NCBI GenBank assembly: GCA_030374805.1
Contig: JARGSG010000042.1
Coordinates: 248,001-312,000 of the forward strand
Direction: 5' to 3'
Source of the DNA: Gracilaria gracilis
Lineage: Eukaryota > Rhodophyta > Florideophyceae > Gracilariales > Gracilariaceae
Length of the DNA: 64,000 bases
This document shows positions 57,594 through 64,000 of this stretch, in pieces (the first letter of the stretch is position 1; each line of letters opens with the position of its first letter). The position numbers and the translations under genes are program-made. Under the pieces are notes generated by a model. It searched no databases. It saw only the letters and a list, made by a program, of their open reading frames with translations, and was not told where the DNA came from.

Positions 57594-58589
57594 CTAGCGT
57601 TTGTGCTGATGCGAAGATAGCTGCTCGTTCTTCCAATATGCGCACGGCGAAACTCTTCTCTTTTTGCTCTTCCTTAACTCATCCGTCTTCCTCTCGACTT
57701 TCCCAGTAATACTCGTTCCTTCAGGACTTCCCCACTCATCGACATGTCCAACCTTCGCAGTAATCTCAACCTCCCGTATAGTCTTTTCTCCGCCACAACT
57801 TCCTCCCTCTTCTGATTTGTCCACCTTGTCAGCAGCCCCTCCCTCACGGCAAGCCTTCGATCCCTCCTGAGCACTTCTCCTCTCCACGATCGACGCATTA
57901 CGCTCAACAGATCGGATAACGCCGTTTACAACCACCCTAAACGCGAAACTATGTTGATTACCGCCCCTTGCATAACTGGTTTGCCCATCACCATGAATCG
58001 CAACTATAGCCTCCACAGCCATTTTCTGCAATCTTCTTCCACTCAACCGTCCTGCCCTTTTCAATGCAAGCGCGAGAGAATTAATCGCCTTGGTACGAGA
58101 GGCGTCGTCTGCATCACTCACGACGCCGTTTCGTACCAGGCGGTCTATCGATGATATTATCACTTTAACTCGCACATCGCCAAGCGGTTCGTCGAAATTG
58201 AAGACCATGTCGGCACGATCCATAAGCGCTGGTTCCAGTGCGTCTAGAAGATTAGTTATTGCAATCATGACCATATTTTCGAACTCCCCCATTCTGTCGA
58301 TGCCTTGCAGCAATGCATTCACTACACGAATTGCGTCGCCAGGGTCTGATCCACTCAAAGAGCCAGATCGTGCTAAACTGATGCTCTCGATCTCATCAAG
58401 TAACACAAACACCTGCGTTCCTTGACTTGCTATTTCTCCGATTTTCTTGAACGCAATACCTATGTTTTTCGCACTCTGACATGAGAGGATCTCATGTGGG
58501 AAATGTCCCTGTGAACGGGACACCAGATCAAATGATGGAGAACCTGCTGTTTGGGGTCGGGAGAATTGCATCTTCTCCATCAGGTCCAC
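57594..58589 (-). CDS. Pch2/TRIP13-like AAA+ ATPase, C-terminal part
   Basis: QVFVLLDEIESI is the Walker B motif. It is followed by SLSGSDPGDAIRVVNALLQG, the block diagnostic of Pch2/TRIP13 (human-type SGSEPSDxIRVVNALL). Next come MVMIAITNLLDALEPALMD (sensor 1) with RAD (arginine finger), and GRLSGRRLQKMAVEA, matching the SGRxLRK sensor 2 region. TRIP13 remodels HORMA-domain proteins in meiosis and the spindle checkpoint. The Walker A loop and N-domain are absent. No ATG opens the frame until 58580, and CAG at 58590-58592 just before GTGGACC could be a splice acceptor, so missing upstream exons are likely. The last ~100 residues are a charged, Ser/Glu/Lys-rich tail not typical of the family. 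Confidence 0.7.
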   Translation of the reverse strand: MDLMEKMQFSRPQTAGSPSFDLVSRSQGHFPHEILSCQSAKNIGIAFKKIGEIASQGTQVFVLLDEIESISLARSGSLSGSDPGDAIRVVNALLQGIDRMGEFENMVMIAITNLLDALEPALMDRADMVFNFDEPLGDVRVKVIISSIDRLVRNGVVSDADDASRTKAINSLALALKRAGRLSGRRLQKMAVEAIVAIHGDGQTSYARGGNQHSFAFRVVVNGVIRSVERNASIVERRSAQEGSKACREGGAADKVDKSEEGGSCGGEKTIREVEITAKVGHVDEWGSPEGTSITGKVERKTDELRKSKKRRVSPCAYWKNEQLSSHQHKR

Positions 58590-58806
58590 CTGAATTCGAC
58601 TTTTAGCATTCTAATATTTTTTTCCGAGGACAACTACTACGAGGCGTTTCAAATATGTCGAATCGTGGCCTTTTGCTCTTGGCTGAGCCGAAAGAACTAT
58701 CTCGTCTTGACTACGACCTGACGGCAAACTGCGACTGTGGCCGCAAATATTTCTCTCCCCCGCAGTCTCCAATTGTATACATTGACGTAAAGCCGTCATC
58801 TTTATC

Positions 58807-59301
58807 TCACGCCGTATCGATCGTAATAGTCACGACTTCATGAGCCTCCCACATTTCCACCAGGACAGGATCCACTATGTGCGCGTTGTTGTGAATGGAA
58901 ACTGAAACCGCGAAAGGTAACGCCCTCATCCCCAAACTTGCTTCCAAAAGAGCTATTGGAGTGGCATTGATCGCAGCTGCGACAACTCCCCCGTTCTCTG
59001 AAAACACCTGAAAAGCGAAAGAAACAGCTTTGCGAGGTTCAAGCGCTGCGAGAACTGCATCGGTTACAGTCGCTTGTAGATCTCTATTTAACACAGATTC
59101 ATTGGAAACCGCAGCATCCGCGCCACTAACTGAACTGCCCATTCGATCACGACGACGATAAGCCAGATGTACATGCAATGTCTCCACTCGCGTGCACCGA
59201 TTGTAATTGAAAAGGTGATTCAGAAGACTAGCGGGGAGAAGACCGGCCAAATTATAAATGTCTAGAATAGCACGAAGCAGATAAACTAGCAGAAGAAGCA
59301 T
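58807..59301 (-). CDS. Exosome RNase PH-fold subunit, RRP46-like (partial)
   Basis: ATG 59301 to TGA 58807. Residues about 75-164 match the RNase PH fold: LEPRKAVSFAFQVFSENGG, VVAAAINATPIALLEA, GMRALPFAVSVSI, then VDPVLVEMWEAHEVVTITID. The AAAINA-x4-AL block and MRAL are closest to RRP46/EXOSC5. Such subunits form the ring of the RNA exosome and are usually non-catalytic. The first ~50 residues are hydrophobic then basic and not typical. The expected C-terminal segment is missing. After the TGA the same frame continues with DKDDGFTSMYTIGDCGGEKY to a TAG near 58710, and GTGAGATAAAG at the stop could be a 5' splice site, so another exon is possible. Confidence 0.6.
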   Translation of the reverse strand: MLLLLVYLLRAILDIYNLAGLLPASLLNHLFNYNRCTRVETLHVHLAYRRRDRMGSSVSGADAAVSNESVLNRDLQATVTDAVLAALEPRKAVSFAFQVFSENGGVVAAAINATPIALLEASLGMRALPFAVSVSIHNNAHIVDPVLVEMWEAHEVVTITIDTA

Positions 59302-59575
59302 GCTGCTTTAAAAGGAAATAAGACGCAGTATGGGGATGACATCATTGACTATAGAGGATGGTAGATGCTGTACAATAACGCATTGTGCGAAAAAGAGTTG
59401 AAGTTTATAATGCAAAGCATGTGACCTTACTCACCACCACCCGGTGGCCAGTCTTTAGAAGATCTCCTGACCACCGCGATCAAATGTAAATATCTACAAA
59501 GGCGAAACATAGACAGAAGAGGAGAGATAAGTAGAAAACAAAACAAATTGGTTAGCTATTATTCTGTGAAGAGTT
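59302..59575. other. Short gap
   Basis: Spacer of about 270 bases holding the promoter of the RRP46-like gene and the 3' end of the next - strand frame. Nothing specific seen. Confidence 0.4.
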
Positions 59576-59985
59576 TCATGCTTGATTTTTCTTGCAAAAT
59601 TCTCTGTAAAGGTCGTTGTTCATCTGATAGGTACCTTTCGCGAATTTATTCAGATCGTTATAGTCGCTTGACATTGCGCGCTTGTAGAGATCCGCACTTG
59701 CTATAACTTCCGAGAACAGCTCGTTTAATTGCCGAGCAGGAACAGGCGCCTCCATATTTTTCTTCCGTGTTGTAGAGATCTGTACCTTCTGAATCTCCAA
59801 GTGCTCCGCCATTATGTCATTAAACTTATCAAACCGCTTCGACACATTCTCGAAACTTGGTTCCAATTCTGAGCTCTTTCTCTTCTTCGTCTGCGGTCTT
59901 GTCGATGATTCATTGAAGCTTTCTTTTATATCACCCACACCTTCTTCATTACCCCCTGTTCTTCCTCTTCCTGCATGAATTAACT
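59576..59985 (-). CDS. Hypothetical charged protein or exon, about 135 aa
   Basis: A frame without an ATG at its 5' end. TTAATTCATGCAG (sense strand, ending about 59967) resembles a splice acceptor, so this may be the last exon of a spliced gene. It contains a basic stretch (QTKKRKSSELE) and a helical segment (VSKRFDKFNDIMAEHLEIQK), then ARQLNELFSEVIASADLYKR. An internal ATG near 59812 would give a 78-aa product. No family recognised. Confidence 0.4.
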
Positions 59986-61880
59986 TCTCAACCAACTATA
60001 TAAACTCCGTATATTCTTGTGAAGTACCCAAACGGCAAACCAAAAAAAAACAAATGGTCTTTTTGCCTCTGCAGTGTATTGTCAGGGCCCAGAGTAGGGT
60101 AGAACTCTTGACACTCGGCTAGGTGGCTTGTCTCTAGTGACAAGTTGACCCCTCTGCTAGGATCGTTCTGCCCTTACGCAGAGCAACAATTGTGTGGTGC
60201 AACGCCAGAGACGGAAAAACACCATGAAGATGTCCGAGATCTTCCTCACCAGGAAGGCACCCAGCAGACAGAGCCTCTCTGGCAGGGCACGACGAAGTCG
60301 GGTGTAAGCCGAGGCCAGGCCGTCACGACGGAGCGTAGAGAGTTGAGCAGAAAATCAGTAGACCACCACGTGTTTGGGTTAATGTATCCTCGCAAGAGGC
60401 AGTAGTCTACAGAAGTTGGAAAGGGGAAAAGGGATTCCGCGAGAGCGGGAAATGGAGAGAAAGAAAAGAAAAGATGGGTAAAAGCAATGAAATACACAGG
60501 TGTTATCCCTGTACAAGGTCGTATGCGACAAACAGCGGCAAAACAATCCCAAAGTTGGGTTCCTTTAGAGAAGGCAGGGAGGATAGACAACCCGTAGGCT
60601 ACGGAGCCTCTCTCCTTGATGGAGTCGAAGACCGCCCAAGGCGAAGAAGTCTAGAGCCAACCCTATTCGGGGGAACTGTACTGTGCACGGCGGCGAGGTC
60701 GCTGCCGAGCTACGTAGTGAGCTCGCGCCAATACCAATTAAATATATTAAATAGATTAGGCCCACGTCCAGTTGTAATTACTTACGCGCCGTGGCACCCA
60801 TTCCACGTGTAGGTGGCCAACATTCTGACTCATCCGTAATCTACATGATCTTTCCACTCCCGTGTTTTCTACGATATAGGATATCAAATGTACCCTATAC
60901 CAAAACTCAGTGGTACCCAAAAAATCAGTGTAAGTCATTGGCACCAAAAACTGAAAACTAATCGTAGAAATCAAAATTGAGTTTTTCACCTCTCATTTCA
61001 ACAACACTTCTCAACTTTGTACATTCTGTCTACCAGAGGTAGGCCTAGGCGGAGCCAGAGGCTCCGCCATGTCAAAGCAGTTCAACTTGTCTTCTGTATC
61101 TCAGAAACATCTCGGCCGTTCTTAAAGTACGAATAATGAACACCCCCTCCCAGACGCACTTTAAAAGCTTCCTCAAACCATATCTCCTTTAATCTTTTTT
61201 TATTGAGACTTCAATATGTCATTTCGTACCATTTCCGGTTTCCTTAGAAATGTCTTAGCCCAAACATAGCGTTTTATTAAAGATATTTGGCTGAGACAAT
61301 ATTTTATAACCCATGTCTATCTGATATAACATTTCAGTTTATGAACAACTCTGAAATACATAACTCTTGTACGCCAGTCGAAACATATTTTTTTCCATAT
61401 CTCATAAAAGCCATATAATTAATTCTCTATTTCGAACGAACCATATACAAACATGTACAAAAATATACATGGCATCGCATTATTTGTTTTCTACAATAAT
61501 ATAGTAAAGTACGTCGGTATCACTATATCAATCAGAAAGCGGAATACGCTGACGAACGGATGTATCAATCAAAAACCATTCAAACCAAGTCGTAACGAAC
61601 AGTAGTGTTGTAAATAATATCCGTTGCTGTTGAACCAATTGTACTGCATTCGATACCGATTCGATTCACGGTATTCCAACACTGATTCGGTTAGACTCAT
61701 TAGCATTGAAGTTCCCGGACAAAACGTGCATAGTACCTCTGGGATATCTTCTCTGAAACTACGGCTCCTAGTAGAAGCCAACGAGTGTTTTTTTGCTTAC
61801 TGCTCTGTATAAGACTTAAACCCTTACTTTCATTTCAGTTACGCCTTCGATCCCTAATTATTCTCGTGTAACAATTTGGT
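59986..61880. other. Gap with no supported gene
   Basis: About 1.9 kb. A 21-base palindrome GGCGGAGCC-AGA-GGCTCCGCC lies at 61049-61069. The part from 61140 to 61560 is A-T rich. GCACCCATTCCACGTGTAGG at 60788-60812 faintly recalls the dispersed hairpin's right arm. Short frames at 60145-60812 have no motifs. Confidence 0.4.
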
Positions 61881-62822
61881 ATGAACGTATCTGATCTGCT
61901 TGTATCGCCCTACTCCGCCGATCATCATGTGGACGAAGAAGGAGAACTGGGAATGTTGTTTGAGAAGCACAATGGAAAGTACAAGATATCTCGGAACATC
62001 TCTGTTGGAAACTGCAAAATATTTACCGTCCCTCCGTCGTACATGCCCACTCATGAAAATGGATATGCTTCGTTTATTAACTTGGACGGTTATGGTTTAA
62101 CAGAAGAAACCTTCTGTGGGACTTCGCCCTACTCAATGAGGTCAAAGACTACGAGGAAATCCTCTGTTTATTTACTTGGGAATCGATTGCAAGTAACGAA
62201 AAAAACTTTTCTGTGTTCTGGCATCAAATGCTGCTCAACCAGCGTCGCCCGATGCAAGCAGCCTCACGCCGGTCAGTGGAAATCCGCTCCGGAGAAAACT
62301 ATGACGAACGAAGAAAGTGTGGCGGAGACGAAGATAAGTGATAATCGTTCAACAAGTTCCCAATATCCTCCAAATGAAAGTGAGGGAAATTATGTTCAGG
62401 AGATATATTATGTAAAGAAAGATGCTAGTTGCCCTTCTTATCGAAGAAATAATTCAAATCATCCGCTCGAGCCAAGCATATATCCATATGGTGTGTCTCA
62501 ACGAGAAAATTATGGCATTGATGGAAATGATATATCGGAGTATGACAGAAGCCTGGCCAAACAGGTCTTTTTCTTTGCACAGAACGCTTTCCATCTTCTG
62601 TGCAAACACGTTGACTTTGTTTCGAACTTGGATCAGCTCGAATCATTACAACATGCCGAGAATCCGCAAAAGAGATCTCCGAACTGGGTTTTCAAGGTGG
62701 GGAAAATGAAATATATCAAGGACGCAAGTAGAAGGCTTGTTGGTTCAAAACTACCAGACTTTATTGGTTGCTCACATTTTGGTGAACAAGGAATCAGGGA
62801 TCCAAAAAAAGCTCCCTGGTAA
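61881..62822 (+). CDS. Hypothetical protein, 313 aa, upstream of MULE-like fragment
   Basis: ATG 61881 to a stop at 62820. No family recognised. The N-terminus (MNVSDLLVSPYSADHHVDEE) is acidic. The middle (about 110-230) is Ser/Asn/Glu-rich and probably disordered. The C-terminal 80 residues (NAFHLLCKHVDFVSNLDQLE) look helical. The stop overlaps CTGGTAAAGTT, a possible splice donor, and transposase-like sequence follows on the same strand, so it may be the N-terminal part of a spliced or broken transposase gene. Confidence 0.45.
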   Translation: MNVSDLLVSPYSADHHVDEEGELGMLFEKHNGKYKISRNISVGNCKIFTVPPSYMPTHENGYASFINLDGYGLTEETFCGTSPYSMRSKTTRKSSVYLLGNRLQVTKKTFLCSGIKCCSTSVARCKQPHAGQWKSAPEKTMTNEESVAETKISDNRSTSSQYPPNESEGNYVQEIYYVKKDASCPSYRRNNSNHPLEPSIYPYGVSQRENYGIDGNDISEYDRSLAKQVFFFAQNAFHLLCKHVDFVSNLDQLESLQHAENPQKRSPNWVFKVGKMKYIKDASRRLVGSKLPDFIGCSHFGEQGIRDPKKAPW

Positions 62823-62869
62823 AGTTACCGCCCCACTTACAAGGAGCGAACCCCCAGCTTGCATGTCGT

Positions 62870-63592
62870 TTGGTTGCAATGGCACAACATGGTATCTTCC
62901 CCGAAAGCTCCCCTGCAAGTGAAAATTGCCCACCATATCCATTAAGCAACCGCGGGAAGTTCTGCACACGACCAGTACATCTCCAAGAGTCCCCAACATT
63001 AGTGCATCTCAAATGTGATGTCAAATATCATTACTTTCTTATGAAGAACAATGGGTCGGAAGGATATTTTTCATAGGCAGTTGTGGGTGGTACTGGAACG
63101 CATAAACACATTTGGTCCGTAATGAAGCCATCTCAAAAATTGGTTCACAGATTTATATCAAATCTTTGTGAGGAATCTAAAATTCTCACCGGTTCTATGA
63201 TTCTTCAAAAGCTTGAGGAAAAGTTTGGCTGTGCACCATGCCCTGCAACCGTGGAGAGTATCCGGAGAACCATTCGGAAAGAGCGAAATCCCACTGGAAA
63301 GTCATTTGCAGCCTTTCTCGAGGCCTTTCATTCTCAAAAGCAGATTGTTGGGAGTGGACATTGCTACGTTCTTTCAATTGAAGACCACAGGGAAAGTGAT
63401 GAATTCAAACAGACCCGAGAGCAGAAAGGTATATCCGTTATATTTGGTGAGCCAAAGCTGTTAGATAAGACTGCCAGAAGTCCTAGATTTGGTTGCGATG
63501 GAACATTTGGAATTGTGAACGCGTATGATGAGAACGGTGAACTCTTGGTATTTGAATTGGTTTCAATTGTTGCTAAAGATGAAGATACTTGA
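62870..63592 (+). pseudogene. MULE-type transposase fragment
   Basis: One frame with a TAG at 63074-63076. After it, GTHKHIWSVMKPSQKLVHRF and EESIRRTIRKERN-like spacing, then KGISVIFGEPKLLDKTARSP with RFGCDGTFGIV. The last matches the first catalytic block of MULE transposases (F/W-x-x-D-G-T-F). The frame stops at 63592, before the second catalytic Asp. A different frame (63660 to the window end) stays open (RSGTVIEYLKAITVGCDFDA) and may continue the same element. Confidence 0.65.
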
Positions 63593-63659
63593 TGCATTTA
63601 CTCTATAATGCATCAGCTTTGCACGAGAAAGACGATAAATTTACGCTCATTGATTTTTC

Positions 63660-64000
63660 TTGATTTCTTTAAGCAGTTACGGTATCGCGGCCTTCGTGGT
63701 CTACTCTGTGCATCGGGCAAAGAACGTCTTACAATGGCTACAGACTTTGAAACAACATATTTCTTTTAGCTTAGCCCCGACTCTGAGCGAGGAATTTAGG
63801 TCAGGGACTGTTATTGAATATTTGAAGGCAATTACAGTGGGATGTGACTTTGATGCAAAGCGGTGCATTATGGAAAAGTGTAACTTGGAGAACGAGCGAG
63901 GTCTTTTTCGACGGGCAATAGGAACACGAGACCTGAAATCTTGTGAAGAATGCAATACAGCGCTAGATTATATGAGATGCATTGGTGGGAAGTGGGAGTC
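63660..64000 (+). pseudogene. Possible continuation of the MULE-like element, open at window end
   Basis: The frame runs without a stop from about 63660 to base 64000. It encodes VYSVHRAKNVLQWLQTLKQH and, near the end, CEECNTALDYMRCIGGKW. It is in another frame from the preceding fragment, so a frameshift or intron lies near 63600-63660. No catalytic motif can be named. Confidence 0.35.

Noticed and set aside
60788..60812. Further copy of the dispersed hairpin
   Set aside because: Only one arm (CCACGTGTAGG) is similar; the left arm and the GCCCA loop are missing.

Overview
The window is nuclear DNA of a eukaryote with few introns. Evidence: TATA-type promoters, GTAAGT...CAG splice sites in one small gene, non-LTR, Ty3/gypsy, MULE-like and Penelope-like elements, C-rich telomere-type repeats, a Pch2/TRIP13-like AAA+ ATPase and an exosome RNase PH-fold subunit. 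Long intronless reading frames in a repeat-rich setting would fit a red alga, but that is a guess. Telomere-type repeats, satellite DNA and segmental copies make it look subtelomeric. CCCCTAAA-type repeats always read 5'->3' on the + strand, so the chromosome end (or former end) would lie to the left.

Layout. 1-11.9 kb is a graveyard: a Ty3/gypsy integrase fragment, a 513-aa unknown ORF, a decayed LINE, a RecQ-type helicase fragment, and broken copies of two gene families whose intact members lie further right (pseudokinase; Nudix-like/APH kinase). 11.9-14.2 kb is Penelope-like element (PLE) copy A, truncated at a telomeric repeat. 16.2-39.4 kb is the gene-rich core: a spliced zinc-finger microgene, a Nudix-like/APH kinase, a very large orphan protein (1844 aa), a CYLD/USP-like putative cysteine protease, a 1212-aa protein with a ParB-like motif, two further unknown proteins, a Myb/SANT protein with a telobox-like C-terminus, and a CK1/VRK-like pseudokinase. 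39.7-44.6 kb is a higher-order satellite. 45.8-51.7 kb holds PLE copies B and C in tandem, joined and flanked by telomere-type repeats. 51.8-64 kb returns to single-copy genes, several with in-frame stops, and ends in a MULE-like transposase fragment.

Two signals stand out. (1) The PLE lacks a GIY-YIG endonuclease, is joined to telomeric repeats in the orientation expected for priming from a chromosome end, and carries a TATA box plus a type I hammerhead ribozyme near its 3' end, where they could drive the next copy. Its ORF2 also contains five near-perfect palindromes that are translated. (2) A hairpin of the form ACGTGGAT-loop-ATCCACGT lies 180-400 bp upstream of five consecutive long genes, always in the same orientation relative to the gene. 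The same hairpin, with a longer stem, is the repeating core of the satellite at 40-44.6 kb. I know of no named element that matches it.

No database or folding tool was available. Function calls rest on motifs read by eye. Start codons were moved to the first ATG wherever a reading frame opened at GTG or TTG.
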